NCBI RefSeq assembly: GCF_900168685.1
Contig: NZ_FVZN01000010.1
Location: 62,001-126,000 of the forward strand
Source of the DNA: Solibacillus isronensis
GTDB taxonomy: Bacteria; Bacillota; Bacilli; Bacillales_A; Planococcaceae
Direction: 5' to 3'
Length of the DNA stretch: 64,000 nt
This document shows positions 28,193-38,114 of this stretch, piece by piece. The notes under the pieces were generated by a model. The model did no database searches and was not told the DNA's origin. It saw only the letters and a program-made list of their open reading frames with translations. The position numbers were made by a program, and so were the translations under genes. Position 1 is the first letter of the stretch. Each line of letters starts with the position of its first letter.

Positions 28193-29743
28193 TTGAAGTA
28201 TCCAATTTTTTAAATCAACTAAACGATTAGATTCAGGTAATTTACTTGCCCCAGTCACAATAATCGGAACAACCGAATCTACTTTATGAAGTGAGCCATG
28301 CGCACCACCACCCGCATGGTCATGGCTATGCTTTTCAATAAACTCATAAGATGGTTTAGCATCCACAATAATAATACGCCCTTCCTGTGAATGAAGCGCT
28401 CCATGTAGCCTTGCAAGTGCATCCGGATAATCCTGATAAATAATTTGCTGTTCGTTCGTCATGTTTAAATCCAGAATTGAGGCATCTCCTGCAATTCGCC
28501 ATGATTGATTGTAATTATCGACGTACTTACCTTCTGGTGAAAATTCTAACTCTCCCTCACTATGTGGGCTAACAACATAGTTTGTTTGTCCACTCTTCCA
28601 TGCGATAAAGCCAATTCGCTCATCCTCTTTTAAAACATTTACAATCTCGGATAGCTCAACTTGCTGATCGAGTGCATAGATGTATGCCATGCGCTCGTTA
28701 ACAGCAATAGCGAGTTGGGCATTCGGATTTTTCCTCTCCCAAAAAGAATAATTTTTAAGTACTTGATTCAAGTCAATTAACGACGTTTTTTTATCATCAA
28801 GTACGTATGATTGACCACTATCGCCCAATATAATCCATGTTACTTCTTGAATAGCAGCTTCCCAAGATGGAAAGCTATTTAAAACGTTTTGTACAGACTG
28901 ATCCACTTCTTTTATACCCTTTATATGTTCGGGACCGTATTTGTGTATGGAAGCATCCGCATCCGGTAAATAAGCAAGAGTAAAAGCCGGCAACCGCTTT
29001 TGTTTAATTAAGTATTTCAACTCATTGGCTGTAAACTGATTATTGATTCCTAATCGTTGCCATATAAAATTATGATGATTATTTTCCGGATTATATTGTG
29101 CTAATGTTCCAAGCGAAAAAAATGTAGGTCCATTAATATGAATATCCTTCGGTAAAAGATCTGCCATAGTAATTAGTCCGGGGACATTAAGACGATGTTG
29201 AAAATTTCCACGATATAACAGACCATTTATCGAAGCCGAAGAAAGATTTCCATTGGCCAACTCTTCGTGTAGTGTTTGCACTTCTTTACTTAAATGACTG
29301 TCATTTAGATGGACAACGCTATCAATGGCGACATTTTTAATTCCGTTATTCCATATTTCACTAATTCCGCTACCATAACTAATTATTCGATTCTCATCTT
29401 CTTTAAACCAAATCAATCCCGGTACTTTATGCTGATTTGGATATGTACCGGTCAGTAACGTACTATCAATCGTGACAGACATCGTCGGATAAGAGCTAAT
29501 CATTTCCTCATGAAGCTGTCCGTTGTTCATTAAATATGCTAAAGCTGGTGCATTACCTTCTTTTATTACTTTTTGCAATGGTTCATTCATTAATGAATCT
29601 ACGACAATGAGTACTACAGGTTTCTTCGTGTTATTCATTATTCGACCTTCCAGTTTTTTTAGTGGGGAAATTGAAAGCGCTAATAAAAAACTAGCACAGA
29701 TAACAACAATTAAAATCGCTGCAACTATTACTTTTCGCTTCAT
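28175..29743 (-). CDS. Membrane-anchored alkaline phosphatase superfamily protein
   Basis: 522 residues. One N-terminal hydrophobic segment (about 5-25) forms a signal anchor. VVLIVVDSLMNEPL, YPTMSVTIDSTLLTGTYPNQHKVPG (metal Asp plus nucleophile Thr region), LPDADASIHKYGPEH and HDHAGGGAHGSLH are the metal-binding blocks of the phosphodiesterase/nucleotide-pyrophosphatase branch. It probably hydrolyses a phosphodiester at the cell surface. Substrate unknown. Confidence 0.78.
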   Translation of the reverse strand: MKRKVIVAAILIVVICASFLLALSISPLKKLEGRIMNNTKKPVVLIVVDSLMNEPLQKVIKEGNAPALAYLMNNGQLHEEMISSYPTMSVTIDSTLLTGTYPNQHKVPGLIWFKEDENRIISYGSGISEIWNNGIKNVAIDSVVHLNDSHLSKEVQTLHEELANGNLSSASINGLLYRGNFQHRLNVPGLITMADLLPKDIHINGPTFFSLGTLAQYNPENNHHNFIWQRLGINNQFTANELKYLIKQKRLPAFTLAYLPDADASIHKYGPEHIKGIKEVDQSVQNVLNSFPSWEAAIQEVTWIILGDSGQSYVLDDKKTSLIDLNQVLKNYSFWERKNPNAQLAIAVNERMAYIYALDQQVELSEIVNVLKEDERIGFIAWKSGQTNYVVSPHSEGELEFSPEGKYVDNYNQSWRIAGDASILDLNMTNEQQIIYQDYPDALARLHGALHSQEGRIIIVDAKPSYEFIEKHSHDHAGGGAHGSLHKVDSVVPIIVTGASKLPESNRLVDLKNWILQLLGDS

Positions 29744-29831
29744 CGTGTCACCTGCAACCTAATTATTTAACATTAGTATGGTTTGAATTGGAATAATATA
29801 TGTAGAATCATTATGCACCACAAAAAAGATG

Positions 29832-29852
29832 AAATCGTTTGTAACGATTCCA
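29832..29852 (-). terminator. Terminator of the DASS symporter gene
   Basis: AATCGTT / AACGATT stem, T-run on the minus strand, directly behind the symporter stop codon. Confidence 0.65.
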
Positions 29853-29863
29853 CCTTCTTCATA

Positions 29864-31525
29864 CTACTTATTCATTTCTTTAAACATTTCAGGAACTGAA
29901 TTTAAATCGATATCCCAAATAATTGGAAGCAGGAAATAAATGGACAGGGTTATGAAAACCACACCGAAGACATTCAGTGCAAACCCGGCCTTCATCATAT
30001 CCTTAATCTTAATATAGCCAGATCCGAATACTGCCGCATTTGGCGGTGTGGCTACCGGAAGCATGAAAGCACATGATGCAGCTACACCAGCAGCAATCAT
30101 TAACGCATATGGATGTACACCTAGCGCTACAGCAAGTGATGCCATTATCGGGAACATCATAGAAGCAGTTGCAGTGTTTGATGTAATTTCAGTTAAAGCA
30201 AGAACAAGTGCTGCAACAAGGAAGATTAGTAAGATAACACTTACTCCTTCCAGACCCATAAGTTGTGTACCAATCCACTCCGATAATCCTGTGCCTACGA
30301 ATCCGGATGCAATTGCAAGTCCTCCCCCGAATAGAAGCAGGATACCCCATGGTAATTTTACCGCTGTCTGCCAATCCATTAAGCGTTCGCCTTTTCTATT
30401 TACAGAAGGCAGTGCAAATAACACAATCGCAAAAATAACGGCAATCATACCATCTGTTAACCCATCGATAAATTTGCTTAGTAAAAATGTACGGGTAATC
30501 CAAGAAAATGCAGCTAATGCAAAGACAACGAATACAAGTTTCTCTTCAAATGATGCTTCTCCAAGATCTCTTTTCTGTTTATCAATAACTGTACGTCCAC
30601 CTGGCAATGTTTTTAATTTCGACGGAAACGCAACTTTTACAAGGTAAATCCATGTAATGACTATAAAAATCCAGGCAAATGGAACCCCAAAGAGCATCCA
30701 ACCCGCAAATGATAATTCTATTCCATACATTTTATTAATCGCACCCGCAAGCAGTGTATTTGGCGGTGTACCAATCAAAGTGGCAATCCCTCCAATTGAA
30801 GCAGAGTATGCAATCCCGAGCATCAACGCTTTACCAAATGCAAAACTCTGTGGAGATGTGTCAATCGACGGGTCATTTTTTAATCCATCAGCCACTTGAT
30901 TGATGATCGCTAGTCCAATCGGAATCATCATCATTGCTGTTGCGGTATTAGAAATCCACATTGATAAAAATCCTGTTGCAATCATAAATCCAAGAACAAT
31001 TCGGTCCATATTTGTACCGACCATTGAAATAATAGAAATTGCAATACGTCTATGTAAATTCCATTTTTCCATTGCAAGAGCGATAATAAATCCACCCATG
31101 AAAAGAAAAATCGTTTCATCCCCATACGAAGATGCCGTTACTTTCATATCCAGGCTATTCGTTAACGGGAACAATACTAGCGGCAATAACGATGTTGCCG
31201 GAATTGGTATTGCTTCGGTAATCCACCATGTCGCAATCCAAATAGTACTCGCCAATACGCCCCTTGCTTCTGTCGAGAGACCTTCTGGCTGAAAGAACAA
31301 TAAAGTTAAAATAAAAAGAAGCGGACCTAAAAACAGACCAATCATTTGAGCTGTTGTATAACTGCGCGGCGTATATCCACCGCCATTACCTGAGTTTTCA
31401 TTTTCTTGCTTTCCGCTAATTCCCTTTGACACGACCTTTGAAGAATTTGGTTTTATGAAAAAAGTAAACATATCTTTTACTTGATCATGCATTTCCCATA
31501 ACCGATTCCAAGTTGCTGAAAACAA
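29864..31525 (-). CDS. SLC13/DASS-family sodium:dicarboxylate (anion) symporter
   Basis: 553 residues. A cytoplasmic N-terminal tail of about 55 residues precedes the multispanning domain. IWIATWWITEAIPIPATSLLPLVLFP, SIGGIATLIGTPPNTL (first SNT-type motif region) and ITSNTATASMMFPI (second SNT motif) followed by LPVATPPNAAVFGSGYI are diagnostic for DASS carriers of succinate/malate/citrate-like anions. Confidence 0.9.
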   Translation of the reverse strand: MFSATWNRLWEMHDQVKDMFTFFIKPNSSKVVSKGISGKQENENSGNGGGYTPRSYTTAQMIGLFLGPLLFILTLLFFQPEGLSTEARGVLASTIWIATWWITEAIPIPATSLLPLVLFPLTNSLDMKVTASSYGDETIFLFMGGFIIALAMEKWNLHRRIAISIISMVGTNMDRIVLGFMIATGFLSMWISNTATAMMMIPIGLAIINQVADGLKNDPSIDTSPQSFAFGKALMLGIAYSASIGGIATLIGTPPNTLLAGAINKMYGIELSFAGWMLFGVPFAWIFIVITWIYLVKVAFPSKLKTLPGGRTVIDKQKRDLGEASFEEKLVFVVFALAAFSWITRTFLLSKFIDGLTDGMIAVIFAIVLFALPSVNRKGERLMDWQTAVKLPWGILLLFGGGLAIASGFVGTGLSEWIGTQLMGLEGVSVILLIFLVAALVLALTEITSNTATASMMFPIMASLAVALGVHPYALMIAAGVAASCAFMLPVATPPNAAVFGSGYIKIKDMMKAGFALNVFGVVFITLSIYFLLPIIWDIDLNSVPEMFKEMNK

Positions 31526-31912
31526 TACCTTACCCCCTAAACTTCGATTTAAATAGCTTTAACCCAATTTTCATAAGGCTATATTGCTATTCCCTTTTAC
31601 ATTTTTACTTAGGTTAAGAAAAAAAGCAATAGTATTTAAAATATTTCGATTTTAGTATATGGATGAATATTAGGATAGAAAAATACAAAAAATACCACAT
31701 TTTTCGTATATAGATAGTATTTTTATGCAATAAGTGTTGTTGTATAACACTTTAAAATTATTCTAAAAAAGTAACTTTCTACAGTGAAATAGTTAAATTA
31801 ATTTTCTATAATAAAATATTTATTTCTGTCAAAAATAGAAAACTAGCATTTATATCTTTTGAAAACTAAAAAAAAGACATAATCCCATATTTATCGGAAT
31901 CATGCCTGTTTT
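31526..31912. other. AT-rich intergenic region
   Basis: 387 bp of very AT-rich sequence upstream of the symporter gene. Apart from the dus terminator at its right end I see no gene, RNA or clear repeat. The symporter promoter must lie here but no convincing -35/-10 pair stood out. Confidence 0.5.
31867..31907 (-). terminator. Terminator of dus
   Basis: A 12-bp stem with three G-U pairs (31875-31886 with 31896-31907) followed by eight T on the minus strand, just behind the dus stop. Confidence 0.7.
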
Positions 31913-32881
31913 TTATTCTTCTTTATTTAATTCAAAGCTATTAAGCAATGCACGCACTTCGTCGGTAGATTTTGTATTCATTAACTGATTTCTCAGTTCG
32001 CCGGCACCTCGGAAGCCCTTTACATAAATTTTGAAAAAGCGGTGAAGACCCGACATTGAACGAGGAAGTTCTTCGGCATACTTGTCCTGCAAATCAAGTT
32101 GTAGTTTCAAAAGGTCAAGATACTCCTCAGGACTGTGCTCCTTTGGTTCCTTTTCAAAAGCGAACGGATTTTTGAAAATACCGCGACCAATCATTACCCC
32201 GTCAATTCCGTACTTTTCCGCAAGCTCTAAACCTACTTGACGGTCTGGAATATCACCGTTAATTGTTAGCAGTGTGTTTGGAGCGATTTCATCACGCAAT
32301 GCTTTAATTTCCGGGATAAGTTCCCAATGTGCATCAACAGCACTCATTTCTTTTCGTGTACGTAAATGAATGGAAAGATTTGCGATATCCTGTTTTAAAA
32401 TATGTGTAAGCCACTCTTTCCACTCGTCTATTTCTTTATAACCAAGTCGTGTTTTCACGCTGACAGGTAAACCACCTTCTTTAGCAGCTTCGATTAACTC
32501 TGCTGCTACATCCGGACGTAAAATCAGACCGCTGCCTTTCCCTCGGCCAGCAACATTCGGTACCGGGCAACCCATATTAATATCAATTCCCTTAAAGCCC
32601 AATTCCGCCATACCAATGCTCATCTTACGGAAATTCTCAGGATTGTCTCCCCAAATATGTGCAACAATCGGCTGTTCGTCTTCTGTAAATGTTAAGCGAC
32701 CACGCACACTTTTGATCCCATCAGGGTGACAGTAACTTTCCGAGTTAGTAAACTCCGTAAAAAATACATCCGGTCTTCCCGCTTCAGCCACTACATGCCG
32801 AAATACTAAATCAGTTACATCTTCCATCGGCGCGAGTACAAAAAATGGTTTTGGTAGCTCCTGCCAAAAATTCTCTTTCAT
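31913..32881 (-). CDS. dus: tRNA-dihydrouridine synthase
   Basis: 322 residues. FMN-barrel signatures [14 protein letters not shown] and [23 protein letters not shown] carry the catalytic Cys; NGDIPDR and [12 protein letters not shown] complete the Dus family pattern. It reduces uridine to dihydrouridine in the tRNA D loop. A stop codon two codons before ATG 32881 fixes the start although the ribosome binding site is distant. Confidence 0.92.
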   Translation of the reverse strand: MKENFWQELPKPFFVLAPMEDVTDLVFRHVVAEAGRPDVFFTEFTNSESYCHPDGIKSVRGRLTFTEDEQPIVAHIWGDNPENFRKMSIGMAELGFKGIDINMGCPVPNVAGRGKGSGLILRPDVAAELIEAAKEGGLPVSVKTRLGYKEIDEWKEWLTHILKQDIANLSIHLRTRKEMSAVDAHWELIPEIKALRDEIAPNTLLTINGDIPDRQVGLELAEKYGIDGVMIGRGIFKNPFAFEKEPKEHSPEEYLDLLKLQLDLQDKYAEELPRSMSGLHRFFKIYVKGFRGAGELRNQLMNTKSTDEVRALLNSFELNKEE

Positions 32882-33017
32882 ATGTTAAGTTCAATTCCTC
32901 TCATTACAAACAATCATCTATACTTTTAAATTTCCTCTAACAATATTAGCGTAAATAGTGTAGAAAAGTAAAAGCAGATGATTTAAAAAGCAGTCTTTTA
33001 GAATAATTTTTGTTCCA

Positions 33018-33794
33018 TTAACCGATAAGCAGCTTCCTGTTTATCCTTTTTAGCGTTCCTAAAATACTCATCGCTGCTAAGTAACTCGTTTTCGGATTCG
33101 CAGGAAGCGGATTATTAATAATTGTAAATGTTGCCTCTCCAAAGTCCCCAGTCACTTCAATTTGATGAATATTTTTATCAATTTCCGGGTCCGCCACTAA
33201 TGTTACTTTCGTTTCGTCAAACCCAATACTCGCCAATGCAAGCACAATCGACACATTCATATTTTTCGGGTAACATCTAATCGCCTCTGTCGCATTCCCT
33301 TCAAATATTACTTTCGCCTCTTCGATTGTTTCCTCAACTAACGAGCTTGCCGGTTTGCGCGTTGTTAGCTTAACGGATGTAACTGTACCAAGCGCATGTG
33401 CATTTTGAAGTAAATCCAATCCGCCGACCGCACCTGATGGCAAGTAAAGTCTCCTGTTGTATTCATTCGCCAAGCTGTTTAACTCTGTCAACAGCTCTTC
33501 CTCCACTAATGCACCAACACTAATCACAACAACATCTTTTTTCCTGATTGCTGAAGGAAGCAATGTATGGACCGCTTCAATATTTGCGGCCTCCACAACT
33601 ATATCAATTTCTGAATCTAAAAATGCCTCTATATCCGTGTACAGCTTTACACCATAATTGGATTCTAGCAATTGATGCTTTTCCTTATCTCTTACAAATA
33701 CGCTTGTAATGCACAAGTTTTCTAGCTGCTTTCCATTGATTTCTTCCAAAAGAAAATGAGCAATTGCACCCGCGCCAATTAAACCGACTTTCAT
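33018..33794 (-). CDS. nadX: L-aspartate dehydrogenase
   Basis: 258 residues starting after a good AGGAGG. Rossmann motif GLIGAGAIAHFL, then VVEAANIEAVHTLLP and the conserved SGAVGGLDLLQNAHALG, as in NadX. The enzyme converts aspartate to iminoaspartate (NAD synthesis) or oxaloacetate. No nadA/nadC genes are nearby, so a role outside NAD synthesis is possible. Confidence 0.85.
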   Translation of the reverse strand: MKVGLIGAGAIAHFLLEEINGKQLENLCITSVFVRDKEKHQLLESNYGVKLYTDIEAFLDSEIDIVVEAANIEAVHTLLPSAIRKKDVVVISVGALVEEELLTELNSLANEYNRRLYLPSGAVGGLDLLQNAHALGTVTSVKLTTRKPASSLVEETIEEAKVIFEGNATEAIRCYPKNMNVSIVLALASIGFDETKVTLVADPEIDKNIHQIEVTGDFGEATFTIINNPLPANPKTSYLAAMSILGTLKRINRKLLIG

Positions 33795-33959
33795 TGTGTA
33801 CCTCCTATAAATCGTTCATTAATTTCTATTGTACTCTTCTACAACCATATCATAATTTCAGCAATGCATTCTCCCATCCTTTTATCAGAGGGTTTACTTC
33901 AATTATATAAGTGAATTCGTTAGTATGAATATAAGGCAAAAATAAGAGGAGGCATTCGT

Positions 33960-34400
33960 ATGGAACTAACAGTTTATTTAGCAGGACAAATTCATGATAA
34001 TTGGCGGGAAGAAGTTGCACAAAAGGCTAAGGAAAAAAATCTGCCTTTACACTTTGTAGCACCGCAGACAGACCATGACCGTTCAGACAATATCGGCGAG
34101 GAAATTTTAGGCATCCAGCCATCAGCATATTATAAGGACAATGCTGCTTCTGATATTAATAATTTCCGGACACAGGTATTAATGCAGAAAGCGGATATTG
34201 TCATTGCATTATTCGGTGAAAAGTATAAACAATGGAATACCGCAATGGATATAAGTACAGCGATTGCAATGAATAAACCGACGATCATCATCCGTCCCGA
34301 GTCATTAATTCATCCTTTAAAGGAGCTATCCAATAAAGCAAATGTAACAGTGGAATCTGTAGATCAGGCAATTGAAGTAATTCGTTATATATTTGATTAA
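33960..34400 (+). CDS. ytoQ: YtoQ family protein
   Basis: 146 residues behind AGGAGG. VYLAGQIHDNWREEV and the downstream LMQKADIVIALFGEKYKQWNTAMDIS block match YtoQ, a small protein related to nucleoside 2-deoxyribosyltransferase-like folds. The physiological role is unknown. Confidence 0.82.
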   Translation: MELTVYLAGQIHDNWREEVAQKAKEKNLPLHFVAPQTDHDRSDNIGEEILGIQPSAYYKDNAASDINNFRTQVLMQKADIVIALFGEKYKQWNTAMDISTAIAMNKPTIIIRPESLIHPLKELSNKANVTVESVDQAIEVIRYIFD

Positions 34401-34412
34401 AGTACCTAATAA

Positions 34413-34446
34413 AAAAAGAACGAACTCCTTGGAATTCGTTCTTTTT
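34413..34446. terminator. Bidirectional terminator
   Basis: AAAAAGAACGAA / TTCGTTCTTTTT stem between converging genes. Confidence 0.85.
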
Positions 34447-34460
34447 ATATAACTATATAA

Positions 34461-35315
34461 TTAAATACGCTTCAAGGCACCATTAGGCTGTGGTAATTCT
34501 TGCGCTGTAATTTCATTCATTTTGCAGAAGTGTGTAAAGAATTGCTGAGCCAGCTCTTTTTCCTGAGGGTCCGTTTTTAGGGAGATAATATCACGTAAAA
34601 TTTGAGCCATCCACATATTGTTAAAGTAACGATGTTTACCTGTATTCCATGTCATTTTGTGAGTGAACTTTTCGTTTACATAATAGTTCCAGAACAGCAT
34701 TTGCTCTGCTTCCTGTTCCGTCAGTTCAATTCGGTACTTTGAATGGGCAGGAATATAACCATCTTCACTCAGTTTCCCGATAAAATTCTCCTCTACCATA
34801 TACACACCTAAAATGCGTCGGTCTTTTTCAGCCGAATTCTCATCTACGGCCGTTAATAAGACAGCACTGTTTAAGTGAAGGCGGATCGGTTTTACAGGCT
34901 TCCCTTTATTTACACCGCTTTTCGTTAATCCAGAAAAAACTTTCCAATCTGAAAAAGCTGTTTTCTGTTCTTCAGTGTCACACCAAAAAACTAATTGTGA
35001 TTCAGGATGAAGTTTGAAGTTTTTCATATGTTTTTCATGTATTAATCGAAGTTCCTGGTTTTTACGTTGGAGTTTTAATTTCTCTTCTTTTTGCCATTCT
35101 TCTTCTCTTCGCTCAAGTTCTTTTTTCTGAATAATTTTTTCTAATGTTTGAACGTCATCTTTATCGTGAAGTACTAAGTGCTTTCCAAATACATCAGGGA
35201 AAACGAATTTTTTACTTTCCGATGCAAAATGTATTTCAATACTTGATTCATTCTGTTTAACGATACTACCCATTCCGAAATGCTTATGTGTAACCTTTTT
35301 ATTGATTAGATTCAT
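34461..35315 (-). CDS. Hypothetical protein with N-terminal SH3-like segment and coiled coil
   Basis: 284 residues behind AAGGAGG. The N-terminal 50 residues (KVTHKHFGMGSIVKQNESSIEIHFAS) resemble the small beta-barrel often placed at the front of helicase- or nuclease-associated proteins. Residues about 55-100 are a highly charged coiled coil (KKELERREEEWQKEEKLKLQRKN). The C-terminal 180 residues form a soluble domain I do not recognise. No function is assigned. Confidence 0.7.
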   Translation of the reverse strand: MNLINKKVTHKHFGMGSIVKQNESSIEIHFASESKKFVFPDVFGKHLVLHDKDDVQTLEKIIQKKELERREEEWQKEEKLKLQRKNQELRLIHEKHMKNFKLHPESQLVFWCDTEEQKTAFSDWKVFSGLTKSGVNKGKPVKPIRLHLNSAVLLTAVDENSAEKDRRILGVYMVEENFIGKLSEDGYIPAHSKYRIELTEQEAEQMLFWNYYVNEKFTHKMTWNTGKHRYFNNMWMAQILRDIISLKTDPQEKELAQQFFTHFCKMNEITAQELPQPNGALKRI

Positions 35316-35546
35316 TATTTAAATCCTCCTTGTAAAATAAAAACACAGTTACGTTCAATTGCCAGTCAACAATTAACCCCGTTTAGAGCTTAGACAACTG
35401 CTAAAATTTTTGCTCTCGTGAATAAAAAAAGTACATATAAACGTATCCTTAAGAGTGAATAAAAAAGTACAAAGAATACATAATACGCACCGAAAACAAT
35501 TGTAAGACTATTATAACATTTTTTTATAAAAATTACAAAAATTTTA

Positions 35547-35575
35547 TTGACAATTTATTTTTCGTTAGGTAAAAT
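35547..35575 (+). promoter_or_regulatory. Sigma-A promoter of candidate small RNA
   Basis: TTGACA (35547-35552), 17-nt spacer, TAAAAT (35570-35575): consensus -35 and spacing with a one-mismatch -10. Confidence 0.7.
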
Positions 35576-35581
35576 AAAATT

Positions 35582-35675
35582 TTGCTCTAAGTCAACTAAA
35601 ATATTTATCCATTAAAATTATAGTAGGCATCCGTTTCGGACGTGTAAACACATGTCCGAAACGGATGCTTTTTTA
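35582..35675 (+). ncRNA. Candidate ~95-nt small RNA
   Basis: Transcription from the promoter at 35547-35575 would start near 35582 and stop at a perfect 15-bp terminator stem (35627-35641 with 35654-35668) followed by six T. No start codon with ribosome binding site lies inside. It could be a trans-acting RNA or an attenuated leader of the hydroxylase gene at 35866. Confidence 0.5.
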
Positions 35676-35865
35676 CTTCCCCTAAAATAATTATTGCAGT
35701 AACTTTAAGTTTACTTTCAAAATTTTAAACGTTACGAAGCACTTTACTGCCGGACTTTACATATGTTGCGTATATATAAACATGCCTTGTTTTAGTTCAA
35801 GCCTATATTTGCATATAAGTAAGTAAATGGCTGGACGATGATTATGAAATTTAAGGAGTGGATGA

Positions 35866-37320
35866 ATGGGTGCAATTAATGGTGAGAGCTATATTAACCG
35901 ATTAAATGCGTTGAATAATGAAATATGGCTGGATGGAGAAAAAGTGGAAGGGCTGTTATCTGAACACCCCGTTTTCAAAGGACTTATTCAGACGAAAGCT
36001 TCCCTCTACGATTTACAGCACGATTCTAAAATAATAGATGAAATGACTTTCGTATCCCCCCTTTCAGGAAAACGTGTCGGCCTTTCATATTTGATGCCAA
36101 AAACGAAAGAGGATTTAATAAAAAGGCGAAAAATGATGGAGCATTGGGCTAAACATACACATGGGATTCTAGGAAGAAGTCCCGACTATTTGAATTCCGT
36201 TTTAATGGGTTTCACCTCATCTGCAGCACTGCTTGAAGGACAAGAAAACTGTTACCCAGATAATCTCCGGGCGTTTTTTGAATTGGTGAGAGAAAATGAT
36301 TTATCGCTTACACATACATTTATTACTCCTCAAGTTAATCGTTCTCAAAGTTATATTGAAAATACGAATGAACCTATTTCTGCAAAGGTGGTCGCGGAGA
36401 CTGAAGAAGGCCTCATTATAAAGGGCGCACGTCTATTAGCGACTCAAGGCGGTTTAACCGATGAAGTGTTTGTATTTAATGTCGGTAAGCTTGTATTCGG
36501 CGAAGATGAAACTTTTTCGTTTGCGGTCCCATCGAATACGAAAGGATTAAAATTTATTTGCAGAGATTCCTTTATAGGCGGAGAGTCTGCATTTGATCAT
36601 CCTTTAAGTTCAAAATATGAAGAAATGGATTCCATCGTCGTATTTGACAATGTATTAGTACCTTGGGAACGTGTCTTTTTTTACAACAATGTCGAGGTTG
36701 CAGAAAAATTTCTTATTCAAAGTGCCTTTCACCATTTTGCCAAGTTTCAAGTTTTAATAAGGCAGATTGTGAAAACGGAGTTTATTTTAGGAATTGCTGA
36801 GCTCCTTATCGAGACAATCAAAGTTTATGAGTATCAGCATATTCATGAAAAGATGTCGGAAATTATTGTGGGGCTGGAAACGATGAAAGCACTGTTGGAT
36901 AAATCGGAGAATGATGCCGCACCAGATGAATTTGGCTATTTGCGTCCAGCAATTTTTCCATTAAAAGTTGCCGGCTATACATTTTCGAAAATTTATCCAC
37001 GTCTCACTGAAATCATTCAGCTTATTGGTGCAAGTGGAATCATTACACTTCCAACAAAAAATGCATTTCACTCTACAATAAGAGGTGATTTGGATCAATA
37101 TCTTCAAGCCGCCACTAAACCTGCAGAAGAACGAGTGAAAATATTCCGGTTAGCTTGGGATTTAACGATGAGTTCATTTGGAACGAGGCAAACACAATAT
37201 GAGCGTTTCTTCTTTGGCGATACTGTTCGGTTAGCGAGCGAATTATATTTCACTTATCCTAAAAAAGAATATGTAGAGGCGGTCAATTCTTTCCTCAATC
37301 TGAACGAGCAAGACTGGTGA
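35866..37320 (+). CDS. HpaB-family 4-hydroxyphenylacetate 3-hydroxylase-like flavoprotein
   Basis: 484 residues behind AAGGAG. Typical HpaB blocks: SYINRLNALNNEIWLDGEKVEG, YLMPKTKEDLIKRRKMMEHWAKHTHGILGRSPDYLNS, DSIVVFDNVLVPWERVFFYNN. These enzymes use reduced FAD supplied by a separate reductase (HpaC) to hydroxylate phenols. No reductase gene is adjacent, so the substrate and partner are open. Confidence 0.85.
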   Translation: MGAINGESYINRLNALNNEIWLDGEKVEGLLSEHPVFKGLIQTKASLYDLQHDSKIIDEMTFVSPLSGKRVGLSYLMPKTKEDLIKRRKMMEHWAKHTHGILGRSPDYLNSVLMGFTSSAALLEGQENCYPDNLRAFFELVRENDLSLTHTFITPQVNRSQSYIENTNEPISAKVVAETEEGLIIKGARLLATQGGLTDEVFVFNVGKLVFGEDETFSFAVPSNTKGLKFICRDSFIGGESAFDHPLSSKYEEMDSIVVFDNVLVPWERVFFYNNVEVAEKFLIQSAFHHFAKFQVLIRQIVKTEFILGIAELLIETIKVYEYQHIHEKMSEIIVGLETMKALLDKSENDAAPDEFGYLRPAIFPLKVAGYTFSKIYPRLTEIIQLIGASGIITLPTKNAFHSTIRGDLDQYLQAATKPAEERVKIFRLAWDLTMSSFGTRQTQYERFFFGDTVRLASELYFTYPKKEYVEAVNSFLNLNEQDW

Positions 37321-37406
37321 CGTATTCCGCTCTCTTTGGATTCGAACTAAATCTTCCTCCTTGCATATACTAGAGAAGAACGATAATCAAAAAGGATGAT
37401 ATTGAA

Positions 37407-37532
37407 ATGACATCGCTGGAAATGGTGAGCACTATTGTGGCATGTACAAATTCCCATCCATTTGACGAAGATGCAATCGATGAAAGCAGCGATATGAACC
37501 GCTGGGAAAATGAAGGCGGCAGACCTCTTTAA
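37407..37532 (+). CDS. Small acidic hypothetical protein (41 aa)
   Basis: ATG 37407, preceded by AAAGGATG; a 41-residue frame with an acidic Asp/Glu/Ser-rich second half (FDEDAIDESSDMNRWENEG). It is followed by a terminator at 37592. I do not recognise it. The ribosome binding site and terminator support expression; length and lack of known homologue keep confidence low. Confidence 0.45.
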   Translation: MTSLEMVSTIVACTNSHPFDEDAIDESSDMNRWENEGGRPL

Positions 37533-37591
37533 TTAATTCGACTTATTGTTAATATAATGATGGCTTCCGAATGCAAAGACAATTTAATATA

Positions 37592-37631
37592 AAAAATATC
37601 ACTTTTCTCTAAGGAAAAAAGTGATATTTTT
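37592..37631. terminator. Bidirectional terminator
   Basis: AAAAATATCACTTTT / AAAAGTGATATTTTT stem after the 41-aa gene. Confidence 0.8.
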
Positions 37632-37911
37632 GCGTTTTTCAAAGCCATCCCTTTAGGGTGCTTGTCCCAATTCTGATTGTATTTTTCTTTATAGTTTACT
37701 TCTTCCATTGACTCATCACTTAAACGTTTAACCAAACATCGGTAATTGAATATAACTGATTTGCTCTTAAAAAATAATTCTTGTTGTAGTTTCTCGTTCG
37801 TACGTGTCTGTAGATTCTGTTAAAAAGCAACACAATATATCCCAGCAAATATGCACTCCACTTTTAGAATCACCATTCAGCAATAATTACTTTTAACTTT
37901 AACATTTAAAC

Positions 37912-37994
37912 AAGACTCCTCTTTCCAATAACTCGGACTCAGGATCTGATTGGTTTATGACTAATTAGCGAATTTTAAGGAGTCTTTTTTTTTT
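37912..37994 (+). terminator. Long structured terminator or leader element before splB
   Basis: Outer stem AAGACTCCT / AGGAGTCTT closes a 57-nt interior with an inner CCAAT / ATTGG stem, followed by nine T. The large interior is unusual for a simple terminator and suggests a structured RNA end. Confidence 0.55.
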
Positions 37995-38114
37995 GAGAAA
38001 ATACATATGGAAGTATATAAACAAGCTTAATACTGCAATAATTACCACCTCATAAATGCTTCTTTCTTAAGGCAAACTAAAGCAAATATAAAAGGAAGGT
38101 GTTGTGCAAAAAAC

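Larger units (their letters stand above)
35316..35865. other. Intergenic region holding a candidate small RNA unit
   Basis: 550 bp between divergent genes. It contains a near-consensus sigma-A promoter and an intrinsic terminator 95 bp apart (35547-35675), with no open frame between them. The left part has two copies of a GTGAATAAAAAAGTACA-like sequence (about 35415-35473). The rest shows nothing else. Confidence 0.6.
37533..38114. other. Intergenic region upstream of splB
   Basis: About 580 bp. It contains a bidirectional terminator near its left end, a degraded-looking open frame on the minus strand, and a long hairpin with a T9 tail at 37912-37994. No complete gene was recognised. Confidence 0.5.

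Noticed and set aside
30048-31292. Long plus-strand frames opposite the DASS symporter gene
   Set aside because: Antisense shadows of a membrane-protein gene without ribosome binding sites or domain features.
37529-37735. Minus-strand 68-codon open frame, open further upstream
   Set aside because: It starts only with TTG without a ribosome binding site and runs through a bidirectional terminator; at best it is a gene remnant.
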